Positions 23,330 to 34,100 of a stretch of DNA of 64,000 nucleotides are shown here, piece after piece. Position 1 is the first letter of the stretch, and every line of letters starts with the position of its first letter. The notes under the pieces are model-generated. The model searched no databases and was not told where the DNA came from. It saw nothing but the letters and a program-made list of their open reading frames with translations. The DNA is from Nannochloropsis oceanica (Eukaryota; Sar; Eustigmatophyceae; Eustigmatales; Monodopsidaceae): the NCBI GenBank assembly GCA_004519485.1, contig CP038126.1:411664-475663 (forward strand). The letters run 5' to 3'. The position numbers were made by a program, and so were the translations under genes.

Positions 23330-25748
23330 TTAAAGGCTTTTTGCCCGCAGCTCGTAAATAAACCACCCCCGGGCCTGGTCGTGCTGTACCTGTTTGACCT
23401 AGGGAATGAAGTGGGGAGGGAGGAAGGGAGGGAGGGAGGGAGAGAGGGAATGAAGGATGGGAGGGAGGAGAAAAGAAACGATTGAGGGCCATGCCGCGTT
23501 TGGTGGAGCTTCAGCAGGCATGAACAGGGAAAATGGAGGAAGGAAAGGAAGGAGGAAGGGTGGGAGGGAGGGAGGAGCGACGAAGGTGGAGGAAAAGGTG
23601 TAGACACAAACGAACCATAATGCCCCTAAAACAAATAGAAGAGGAAAGGGTAGAGGGAGGGAGGAAGGGAAGGAATGAGGGAAGGTAATACGTACCTCCA
23701 TAGTTGCTCGAGCACAGGCCAGGAAATCGTCCACCCCATCCCCATTCCGCCGCTCCACACTGATGATGCCGATGCTTGGGAAAAGGACGGAGGGTAGGGA
23801 GAAATGGGGGGATGGAAGGACGGAGGGAGGGGAGGAAAACAGAAGGAGTTAGTGTACTGGGTAGTGGTTCCCATTCCGCCGCTCTATGCTGATGATACTA
23901 TTGTTGGGGAAAATGGAGGAAGGAGGGAGGAAAGGAGAAATGCAGGGAGGGAAGAAGGGGCCGAGAAAGGAGGGAGGGAGGGCAAGAGAAAGGGAGGGAG
24001 GGAGAGCTGACCAGGTGGAGGGACTGCGGGCGGAAAATTCTTCGAAGCACGCCAAAAGGGCCCTGTGGTGGAAGTGTAAGAAAATGATATAAGTGTAATA
24101 ACGGTGCTAGACAATTACATTACCCTTGATGTGGAATTAATCCTTTGTCTTAACCTGCGGTGGAAGAGGAAGACAACAACAAGGGCCCTCTATCCCTAAC
24201 CAAAATGACAACCAGAGCAACAACATCATCCACAGGAGAGAGCATCTTTAATCACGAGTTAAAGAAGGGAGAAGATGAACAATACTTGGAAAAATTATCC
24301 CTCCCTCCCTCCGTCCCTCTCTCCTTACTTGTAGCTCTCCCCCCAAAAGGGCGCGTAAATGCAATCACAGCACACGGCGAAATCGACTGCGGGCCATTCG
24401 TTTTGTTCTAGAAGGTCAAGAGCCGCCTCTCGAGACCACCAGAGAGGGGCCGCGAATAGCGAGGAAGTGGAGGATGGAGGGATAGACATGAGGGGGGAAG
24501 AGGGGGGGGAGAGATCTGCGTGAGCCTCCTCTCCCCGACAGGCACCGTTCTTCTCCTCCTTTCCATTCGTCGCCGTGCCTCCTTCGCGCCTTTTCTCCCT
24601 TCCTCCCTCGACGCCGAAGTTCTCCTTTATATTCTGTCTGATGATACGCATCAGCTCTGGTTGTTCTGTGAGCGCTACGGAGGCTGCTCCCATCAGGTGG
24701 CACAGCATGCCCGGCACACCACTGGGGAGGGAGGGAGGGAGGAAGGGAGGGGGAGGGAGGGAGGGACGAGAGGAATACTCACACAAATGCACTGCGATCG
24801 ATAAGTAAAGGCTTTGGATGGGGAATGCTTGGCAAGGTCGTTGTGCATATCACCCGTAGAGTAAGTCACAATGAGGTCCAATACCCTCCCTCCCCCCATC
24901 CCTCCCTCCCTCCCTCCCTCCCTCCCTTTCCTCACCACCCACAACCCAGCTCGACTACCCTGGCCCCCCTCATATGTTTCCTGTAGGTGTGATGGATATA
25001 TTCTGCCGTCCACAAGGATACAGGCCAGACCATGGTGCCTGTGAAGGGGAGAAAGGGAGGGATGGAGAATGTGTGAGAACAAGGAAGCGAGGAGAGAGGG
25101 TGGGAGGGAGGGAGGGAGGGGCAGTACCTGGCCAGTAGGCGCCATCGAACAAAGGGGCAAGCTCGTCTTCCTCCTATATGGACATGTGTGAGGTATCCGG
25201 TAATGATGACGATAATAAAGGCGTGAAGGCGGGAGCAAGGGGGGATGGGGAGGGGTGCCGGCCAACCTCGTACCCTCCCCTCTCTCCTTCCCCCCATCCT
25301 AGACACTAACAACAGGCAATCCACCCCCATCAGATACCGTGCATATCTCCATCTATCACGCGCTCCTTTTCTTTGCTTTCTCCTTCCCTTTCTCCCTCCC
25401 TCCTTTTGTGACACTTACCAATAGGGTCCGCAAAGTCAATCGCCTCCCTTCGTACTCCAACACCACTTTCTCCTCCACCACACGCCGCTTCCCTCCTCTA
25501 TCCCCTTCGTCTCCTTCTTTGTCCTCCTCCTTCACCACGTGGAGGACGCTCGATTCGTAATCTTGCGGGGGCCAGTCACAGCAGGAGGCATCTACGCCAT
25601 CTCCACGCATGCTACTCTCATATCGACCTCCCTTCTCCGTAAGTTGCTCGTGCTCCTCCGCTTGTCGGGGCACGGTAGGCAGACCGGCGCTGCCAGCGAC
25701 GTCAATATCGCAGCTCTCGTTCTCGCTCATCATTGGTTTGGTATGCAT
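23330..25748 (-). CDS. METTL21-like protein lysine methyltransferase (MTF16 family)
   Basis: Seven exons (25748-25419, 25173-25128, 25038-24936, 24721-24329, 24062-24012, 23774-23696, 23398-23330) give 356 residues. This is a seven-beta-strand SAM-dependent methyltransferase of the Methyltransf_16/METTL21 group, which methylates lysines of chaperones, elongation factors and other proteins. Supporting motifs are the pre-domain GTMVWPVSLWTAEYI, motif I VVELGCGCGVPG (residues 153-164), ALTEQPEL for the SAM-binding acidic strand, the family-specific DCIY (D/E-x-x-Y) motif in VCCDCIYAPFW, then ERRNGDGVDDFL and a final WFIYELRAK strand. The first ~100 residues are acidic and poorly conserved. A Ser/Glu-rich insert follows motif post-I and is read through because no good splice pair removes it. 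A degenerate second copy of exon 6 lies in the intron upstream of exon 6 (see findings). Confidence 0.9.
23852..23897 (-). pseudogene. Degenerate duplicate of METTL21-like exon 6
   Basis: On the minus strand, after a TAG acceptor, this reads IISIERRNGNHYPVH and then a stop. It parallels the start of the real exon 6 (IISVERRNGDGVDDF), 129 bp away. Homology extends over about 55 bp, including part of the upstream intron. The acceptor phase fits exon 5, but the frame closes. A weak donor (GTACAC) after codon CCA would allow an in-phase join to exon 7. Confidence 0.65.
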
Positions 25749-26290
25749 TATCCTGTGGTAATTTATTAAAATGGCGTAGGACGTGAGCGGTGTAGATGAG
25801 AGCCGGGCAAGTGCCGGGTATGTGTGGTGGGTACAAACGGAAAGAGAAGGTTCAAAAGTCCCGACCGGCGGGCAAGAGGCGAAGAGTGGATATATGAGAA
25901 GGTAGCTTGCATCCAACGTCACAATAATCTGTGCATACATGCATGCAGGAGACTCTGGCAGACCCTTACTCATGTCCACGGAAAATTCGTCCCTTCGTCC
26001 CTTGGCGTGCGGTTGAGGTCTTTTTTTTTAACGCGCCCACCCTCCTATAACTCCCCACCACTACGGCACGATTCGACAGTACAAACCCATAAAGCATAAA
26101 GTCTGACTTCAAATCTCATAAATCAGCTTGCTCAGGCAATTTTTTTTGTCTTTGATTGTCAATAGCTTCTTTTTCAGAAATCTTTCTTCCTCCTTTCCTA
26201 CGACCCTTTTTCCTCTCCTTTTTACACAAGTCATACCTCCCTACCTCCCTACCTACCTCCCTGCATCTTTTTCCCCTCCTTCTCCTACTT

Positions 26291-28003
26291 CTACACTTCA
26301 GATAATGGTACTGGGGCGGATTTTGGCTCTCCTGGCACACCAATCGCGTCAATTTCGCAGGCGAATGAAAGGTCGGTGCCCATCTCGTATGTCTTAAGGG
26401 TAAGGGAGGAAGGGATATTGGAGGTGGGAGGGAGGATAATTAAAGATAAGAGTGACGGAGGGATGAGAATGCGTGGGAGTAAAGGGAATCTCCGCAGGTA
26501 TAGGTACAAGGATATACAATGGACAAGACTTGGTGATTGACGCTGTGCACGGCACATGAAACGACAGCTAAAAGGTGGCGTGGCGGAGGGAGGAAGGGAG
26601 GGTGAGAGGAAGGGAACGAGGGAGGGTGTGACAGCTATATATATACCTTGGCCAGCTCTTCGGTGGTCTTGGGCACCTTCATCCGGAGCTTGCGTTCATT
26701 CACAGGAAGGTTCTCAAGGCCGTGCATTTCCATGGCTGTGCGGCAGACGTCCATAATGGAGGCCTGAGGGAGGGAAGGAGGAAGGGAAGGAGGGAGACTC
26801 ATTAAGAGAAGTGGGATAAATGTCTTTGCAGGAGAAATCAGAGACGGCGGGGCGGAAGGGAGGTGCTGACCAGTGGGCCCTGAACACTCATTACTACAAG
26901 TAACAGGTCATTAGGGACGTGGGCGGCGACCATGAGAAGAGAATGGCGAAATATCAAGGAGACAAATTCTTTTCCATTCAAAGGGACAGAAGTGGCACGG
27001 GACACCAATTGAGAGAAAAGGAGGGTAAGAGAAGAGGGGGGGATGGAGGAAGGTGAGAAAATGTAGGAAGGAGGAAAGGAAGAAAGTGTAAACGATGTCC
27101 TACACACGTACTGTGATGGCCGTGAGCTTCACCCCTACCAAAGCATGGCCGGGCATCACTCCCTTCCTAAAACCGGGAAAGTTGGCGTTCATCGTGCCGG
27201 CTATGTCAAGTTATTGGGTCGGAGGGTAGGGGAATGGGAAATAAGGGAGGGAAGGTGAGGCACGGGTCTCCGCAGCCCTCCAATCGCGAAGGAACTCGCC
27301 TCCCTGCCCTTCCTTCTTCCCTCCCTCCCTCCCTCCCTCCTGGCTGTTTTCCCCTCACCTTTCAGCGCTTGGTTGTAGGTTCTTTTAACATCCGGTCCAT
27401 GGACATCAGCTTCCACCAGATACGCGCAGATGGGGGGGTCGGCCGCAGGATCTTCCACCGAGACGCTGGATGATGGGAGGGAGGAAAAGAGGGAGAGCGA
27501 GGTGGATGGGGGGGAAAGGAGATGCACACAGAACACACTGTTTCAGCAATCCCGAACAACATAATCAGTGTGGGTCTGCTGTACGTGTCTTTTGAGCCAC
27601 GAATAAACACCATGGTGAAGAGCCCCTTTGGGTGAGGATCGAATCGCCCCCACCGACTCTAGCTGCATGAGGGGCCTGCCATCGCAATGACCAGGGCAGA
27701 GGGGTAAAAGTGACTCATCAGAACCGAATCCATGCACATGGCTGCGGACAAGACGTAAAGGTCATTTGCCCCTGCCCCTCCTCTTTCGCAAGCACTCGCT
27801 TACCCTCCACCCCCCTTCGTTCCATACCGTGTGACTTTGAGAGTAGGTTCGAGCGTCGGAAGGATCTCGCCTATCTCCAATCCTGCAGCGCGCACGGAAG
27901 ACATGCGTCGCTGGGGCATTACGATGGGGGACGGGACAAGGAAGGCGCTAGTCGAGGCCATGAGAAGCAGCAGCAGGAGGAGGAGGGCGGATGGTGATGA
28001 CAT
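26291..28003 (-). CDS. Plastid trigger-factor-like protein (N-terminal domain only)
   Basis: Five exons (28003-27804, 27465-27359, 27200-27112, 26763-26647, 26392-26291) give 204 residues. The N-terminus is a signal peptide (poly-Leu core) ending in ASTSAFLVPS, a clear heterokont plastid-import motif, so the protein is predicted to be stromal. The body resembles the ribosome-binding N-terminal domain of trigger factor and the short trigger-factor-like plastid proteins of plants: SVEDPA at the start of the domain, DVKRTYNQALK helix, the ribosome-contact signature region FPGFRKG (residues 110-116), a long helix ASIMDVCRTAMEMHG, and a closing strand LSFACEIDA. The peptidyl-prolyl isomerase and C-terminal arm domains of full trigger factor are absent. 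It probably acts as a small plastid chaperone on nascent chains. The 300-bp second intron contains an open stretch (27543-27741) that cannot be joined in phase. Confidence 0.85.
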
Positions 28004-28462
28004 TTGCTCGAAAGGGTTGACCGGCAAAGGCTGTAAGAGGAGTGATACAGGCAATGTATTAAAGAATATTAGACTCCACAAACTTGTGCGAGGTATGGAC
28101 AGGATAAGAGGAGCATTTGCCAATGTGTGTCCGAAGCCGTCCATTCACACACTTCCTGCTTCCTTCAACTTCTTGACGCCATCATTCTTCTTTTTTTCTT
28201 CCCCGGTGCACCCCATCCCCGCTCGCACCTGTGTGTGGTGAGTGTGTCAATTGACAGGTGGGTAGAAGCGCAATGGAAAGAAACAAAAAGGAAAACTATG
28301 TTTTTCTAATGATGCTTTGAATCCACATTTCTCAGAGAGAAGAGAGACAAACGCACAGTCCTTAAAAAAACACAAGATAAAAACGATTCAGCTTAAACCA
28401 TATCTTTGCACATTGCCTTTCTTTTTCTGCGTCGCCCTCTTACAAAATATGCTACTCTGTTT
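28004..28462. other. Short intergenic spacer
   Basis: About 460 bp between the start of the trigger-factor-like gene and the stop of the PX gene, both on the minus strand. It should contain the promoter of the former and the 3' end of the latter. No gene seen. Confidence 0.5.
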
Positions 28463-30397
28463 TCATCTGAAGCCTTCTTCCCCCCGCACGAAGGCTTGCC
28501 AGTCCGGGTTGCGTCGCACGTGTGGAAATGTCTATTAAGAACAAGGGGAAAGTGAAGTCAGTATATCAATATCCAATTGATGAGGAAGTGTATCAATATC
28601 CAATTGATAAGAAAGGAAGTGGAGTAAATGCCTTGATGCCAATCCCTCCTTCCTCTCCAATTTCCCTTTTGTCTTACCAGTAGCTTATGTACATACGCGT
28701 CCAGTGCCATCCGCCTCTCTTCCAGGAACGAGGGAGAGTTGTGGGAGCTCAGGACCTTGAAAAACTTGGGAGGAAGAGCAGGAAGGGAGGAGGCGAGGTG
28801 GTGGCCCCAGAAGTACGAGCGGATCTAAAGATTAAGAGGAAGGACAAGAGGAAGGAGGGAGGGGGGGAGAAGAGAGAGAGGTCAGCCCCAAGACACGTCT
28901 TGCAGGGGGAGGTGATCATGGCAATGATAAGCGCGATCAATACATTTTTCCTCCTTTTACACTCCTTCCCTCTCTCCCTCTGATCCTCCTTCTTCACCTT
29001 TTCATCCAGCTTGTCAAAGTCCTTGAAGCGCCGCCGGTGCTCTTTTACACCCACATCCCCTCCCCTTCCCCCTCCCTCCTCCTCCTCCTCCTCCTCCTCC
29101 TCCCTCCCTTCCTGCCTTTGTCGTCGGCTCCAAGTGGTCCGCACTGTGTAGAAGGCCTTGACTCGCGCCTTCCCTCCCTCCCTCGCGACAGCTGCCGACG
29201 ACGACTGGATCAGAGAGTCCCCTTCCTCTTCCTCGTCCTCCCACTCCTCCATGCCCCCTCCTCCTTTTCCTTCTCCTCCTCCTCCCCTTACTCGACTGTC
29301 TATCACTGCCGCTGACCCTACTGCCCCCCCTCCTCCTCCTCCTCCTCCTCCTCCTCCTCCTCCCCCCACTGGCAGCAACGACACAGCACTTACCGACACT
29401 TCCTCTACCCAAACCTCCTCCTCTGTCCCTTCCCCTCTTCCCTCTCTTCCTCCCCCATTCTTCTCGGCTTCGATGCCATCGTTGTCACAGGGCCATGTGG
29501 AGCCCCGAATGGTGAGTGTGTAAGAAGAGAGGCCTGCCAGGGAGGGAGGGAGGGAGGGAGGGAGGGAGGGCACGTCACGTGACAGGGAAGGAGGTGCAAT
29601 GGAATATCAGACGAATGGGTGGCGCAAGCACAAAGGGCTGTTACAATCATGTTCCCGCCCCCCCTTGCAACCTTCCCTCCTTCCCTCCCTCTCTCCCTCC
29701 CTCCCTCTCTGCACGCACCGGGGTAGTCAACAATGGCCAGTTCGCACGGCACGCGTCCATCGAGGAGCTCGAAAGGCAAGACGCCGCCGCTGTCAATGCG
29801 ATCCACGGAATGGTGCACCGTCTCACCTACAATAATGAGGAGGTAAGGAGGGAGGGTGACGAGTGTGGAGAGGGGACGGTATCAGAACCAAGGAGACGAA
29901 TGTGGACGAAGAGAGCAAACAGAAAACAAACACGAAGCTGCCCTTCGGCTGAATCAAGGTGTGGAGAAGGATAAAGAGAACAAAGAATAGAAGGTAGAAG
30001 AAGAACACAAAGAGAGGACGTGGGGAAGAATAAGAAGCTGGGGTCAAAAGAGAAGATGAAGAAAGGGAACCCCGGGACGCGAAGCACACATGTAAAGCCA
30101 ACCACGGCACTTACCATTTACATAGAGGATCTTCTCGCCCTTACGCCGATAGTGCCTTTGAGGCAAGGGATTGGTGTGGAATGTTGTGTGTCTGGTTGTG
30201 AGTTAGGTGCCGGGCTTCCTTCCTCGCTCCCTAGGTAGCATTTGCCCTCCGTCCTCACCTTACCCTGCCATTCTACCTGTATCTTACCGAAGTATAATCA
30301 AAGTTTCCTTGTCCTTGCCATCAATCCGATGTGGGTAGCGCCAGATTCGTGTCACTAGCCCCGATAGTGTCGCCTTGGTGGGGGGTTGGTTGCCCAT
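28463..30397 (-). CDS. FAIM1-like domain / PX domain fusion protein
   Basis: Six exons (30397-30288, 30155-30115, 29826-29719, 29533-28998, 28824-28678, 28531-28463) give 336 residues. Residues ~10-100 resemble one beta-sandwich domain of FAIM1 (Fas apoptosis inhibitory molecule): KGEKILYVNGETV, GVLPFELLDGR, then YTLTIRG match the pattern of a G-x-K-x-x-x-V-N-G strand, a phi-F-x-L-x-G strand and a final Y-x-L-x-I-x-G strand. Residues ~200-336 are a PX (phox) domain: FYTVRTTW strand, the basic KEHRRRFKDFDKL, the LPALPPK loop, and the helix LEERRMALDAYVHKLL. PX domains bind phosphoinositides, usually PI3P, on endosomal membranes. An acidic/Gly-rich linker with a poly-Gly run lies between them. 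It is likely a membrane-trafficking adaptor. PX assignment is strong; FAIM assignment is by pattern only. Confidence 0.85.
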
Positions 30398-30829
30398 TTT
30401 GTGATGCTGGTAGGGGTGGAACAGGAGGAGAGGGTGGGGCGGGAAGTAGGAAATGGAGGCAAATTTGAAGGCTGCTGCTTTAGCAGGCACTTAAATACAA
30501 ACGAATCTTCCAGAAGCATATGCAATTTCCGCAGCGCACATTCCCACCCGACGCCTTTGGCTTTCGATGAAGCTCCAACCGATGCACTGTCTCAAGCCCT
30601 AGTCAACGGGCGGGCCGTTACGTCATCGACAATGTTCTATTTGTGGTCTCTGGATCTATATGTCATATATGCCCTGTCTTACCATCTCTTTCCTCTGTAC
30701 ATCCTCTAAATATGTACCAGAAGCCTTAAATCGACCTGCAACCTTGCAAATAGACACACCTGCCCCGTATCGTCTCCTTTTTCCTTTCCCTGCCCCACAC
30801 GGGCGCCATTTTGACCCGTAACAAGCAGC
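30398..30829. promoter_or_regulatory. Divergent promoter region, 432 bp
   Basis: Lies between the start codons of the FAIM/PX gene (minus) and the ankyrin membrane-protein gene (plus), so it must contain both promoters. No specific element recognised beyond an AT-rich patch near 30650-30720. Confidence 0.45.
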
Positions 30830-31117
30830 ATGGGCCATAACCTGCTAGCATCCATCACGCACGTTAATGTGGGTGATGTGGTGGTTATTTTGGTGCTGCT
30901 CGTGATTTTCTGGTTGGACTACGCTCAGGTAAGGATGCGAAGAAGGGAGGAAGGGGAATGGTGGGGTTTGGCAAGACGATAAGAGAAAACAACTGAGAAC
31001 AGGAATCACCGAACCTTCCAACCACTCTCCACCCGGCAGGGATGGCTGACGCAAATGACGGGCATGATGCCACGACGAGCTACCGATGTATCTCTAGGTC
31101 TTTCTCCTTCGATCCGC

Positions 31118-31154
<37 letters not shown>

Positions 31155-34100
31155 GATGGGTGGGAGAGGGTGGGCGTGCGGGGGAAGAGGAAGAAGATGG
31201 GGAAGTAGAAGAAGAAATCCAAATCAAAATCCTCCTTCTGCGCCTTTGTAGTAAGAAGAAAGGAAGCAAGAAGGAGGTGGCAGAGGAAGAAGATGGAGAT
31301 AAAAGACGGTCTCCCCACTACATTCGTTATATCTCCCCACCTGTTCCTCCTGCTCCTCCTGTTCCTCCTCCTGCTCCTACTGCTGGGTTCACTGGCGCTG
31401 ATCAGCATACAGCGACGATAACACAACGGAAGCGAAGAATGCGGCCTCGTCCTGTCAGAATCGAAGTCTGGGACCAAGACGAGGAGGAGGACGACGACGA
31501 TGGTGGGAGGAAGGAAGCGGGGAAGGGGGAGAGGCAAAGCAGCAGCAGCAGCAGCAGCAGCAAAGGTAATACCTACCCAGAAGGGATCGATGGAGTGATA
31601 ATTAGAGCCAGGTAAGGTAGAAACGAAAGAGGAAGGGAGGGAGGGAAGGAAGGCGAGAGGGAGGATACTCGGGCTTACTACTCTCCTCCTCCTTTTCCAC
31701 GCTGACGCACCTTTTCCCCCTCTCTCTCTCTCTTCCTCGCTCTTTCTCTTTCTCAACCAGTATCGATACCATCGCTTCCCTTCCCGCCTTTCTTGACCGT
31801 CTGCAGCGCAAAATCCTTCCCCCTCCCTCCTCCTCCCCCTCCTCCTCTTCCTCCTCCTCCATCACCACTTCCTCTTTAGCTTGGATGGTCCACCTCTACA
31901 ACAACGGACATCAGCAGCAGCCGCAGGAGGAGGAGGTGAGAGAGAGGAGGAAAGGAATGATAGGGAAAGATGCAGCTGCACTTGCTGCTGCTTGGAAGGT
32001 GACTCGTGTCGTCCTTCCCTGTCCCCCTCCCTCCTCCTCCTCTTCCTCTCCCTCCTCCTCCTCCTCCTCCTCCTCCTCCTCCCTCCACCTCATGGTCAGC
32101 GACATTTTGATTGATCACGCCTGCTCTCTCTCCCCCTCCTCCTCCTCCACCACCTCTCTTGCCGTTCAATCACTCCACCGCGAGGTGGAAGAGGAGCCGA
32201 AGGAGGAAGGGAGGGAGGGAGGGCTGGGGGCAGCCCAATCCGACCTCCTCACCCTCGGCTTGGCCTTTCACCCCTCTTCTCCTTCGGTCCCTTCCTCCCT
32301 TCCTGTAAGTCCCCGCGAGAACAAGGGATGTAAAATCACAAACAACAAGAAGAAGAAATTCACACCCGACCCTCCCTTCTTCCCTCCCTCCCCTCCTTCC
32401 TCCCTCCCTCCCTCCATCTCCACCCCTCCCTCAAGCTTCTTCACCGCGCTGCGTTCCTGCGACAAGCCCGTCTCTTCGGGCACCTCGTCCGCGCGTTTCC
32501 TTCCTGCCTCCTCCTCACCGAGCCCTATTCCCTCAGGACCCCGCTCCACTGCCTCTGCCTCCCTTGGGAGGGAGGGAGGGAGGGAGGGAGGGGGGCCATG
32601 GTAGCGCTAGCCTTAGAGCGGGGGCTGGAGGCTCTGTGGATGATGGATAGGGAAGGGAGGACTCCCTTGGAACTGGAAACAGAGGTAAGGGAGGGAGGAA
32701 GGGAGGGAGGGAGGGAGGGAGGAAGGGAGGGAGGGAAGGAGGGAGGGAGGGACCGATGGGTTGTACCCATCGGGATAATATTGAATCGTCGCCCATCTAT
32801 TCCACCCCTCCCTCGTTCCCTCCCTTTCTCCCTCCCTCCTATCAGCCCTCCATCCTCTCCATGCTTCAGCAAGCAGCTTCCCAATTTTATGCCGTTCAGG
32901 CATACATGGGCCGGGGGGGAGGGAGGGAGGGAGGGAGGGAGGGAGGGGAAGGACGCATCGGGAGGGGGAGTGTGGTGCTGCTTGGGGATGATAAACAAGG
33001 TGAGGAGGGAGGGAGGGAGGGAGGGAGGGAGGGAGGGGGGGAGGGAACGAAAGAGGACGACACCCTCACAGTCTCATATTCCTTCTCATCACACAGGCAT
33101 CGCATATATCCGCTCTCTCCTCCTCTCGCCCCCCTCCTCCTCCCCCTCCTCCTCCACCTCTTCCTCCCACTGGATCACACACGATATCCTCTCCTTTCCT
33201 GCCTCTCTTCCTCCCCCTCATCCTCACCCTTGTGGGGAAGGCTCGAGCGCGCGGGCCCTTTCCATGAGCACTTCCTCCGCGGCGATGATGCGGAGGGAGG
33301 ACGAGGAGGAGGGCGGGAGAGAGGGTGGGGTGGAGGAAGCAAGGGAAAAGGAAGAGGAGGAGGAGGAGGAAGAGGAGGAGGAGGAGGAGGGGGCATGCTG
33401 CTCTTCGTTAATCGCAAGGCTGTCGCCTTTGAGGGCAGGAGGAGGACGAGGAGGAGGACGAGGAGGAGGAGGAGGAAAAGGAAAAGGAGCAGGAGCCAAA
33501 GGAAGAGAGGATGGGGTCAAGGAAGGGAGGGAGGGAGAGAAAGAGGAGGAAGGGATGAAGAAGAGGCGAGACACGATTCCGGAGGTGGTGAGTGGGAAGG
33601 AAAGAGGGAGGGAGGGAGGGAGGGAGGGAAAGAGGAAGAAAGAGAGGGAAGACATAGAGAGGGGCGAAAATGAAGGAAGAAGAGACGTCTCACCTCTCCC
33701 TTCGTCCCTCCTTTCCCCAGGATATATCCCCTTTCTTCGCCAAAACGCGTTTTTTCCACTCCCTCCACTCACAGGAGGGAGGGAGGGAGGGAGGGGGGGG
33801 GATGAGGGTAGATCTGCACACGTACGCGCCAGAAAGCTTTGCGGCTTTGTCGCTGCTGGGACCCAAGGTATGGAGGGGGGGAGGGAGGGAGGAAGGGAGG
33901 GAGGGAGGGAGGGAGGGAGGGAGGGAGGAAGGGAGACAGAGAGAGAGAGAGGGAGGGAGGAATGGAGAGATGGAAAATTAGATTAAGGAGAATTCTTGAC
34001 TTAATTCACCTTGCCCATCCCATCATTCATGTACGCGGGTCCTCCACTCCATCCCTCTCTCCTTCCCTTCCTCCTTTCCTTCTTTCCCTTCCTCTGCCCT

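Noticed and set aside
22753-23361. 202-codon Ala-rich plus-strand frame and the Ser/Ala/Gln-rich minus-strand frames
   Set aside because: Several frames on both strands are open at once over a degenerate GCT repeat, so this is a repeat, not a gene.
23460-23520. Possible extra METTL21-like exon (LHQTRHGPQS)
   Set aside because: The acceptor is poor and there is no usable in-phase donor. Exon 6 joins exon 7 directly and gives the expected C-terminal strand.
26838-27107. Minus-strand frame between trigger-factor-like exons 3 and 4
   Set aside because: Direct joining of the flanking exons is in phase and continues the expected helix; including this stretch would not match the family.
27615-27665. 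tRNA-like GATTCGATCC B-box on the minus strand
   Set aside because: No matching D-arm, anticodon stem or acceptor pairing could be found around it.
27543-27741. Open stretch after a good acceptor in the trigger-factor-like gene
   Set aside because: No donor restores the phase 2 needed by the next exon, while exon 1 joins exon 2 directly in phase, so it is treated as intron.
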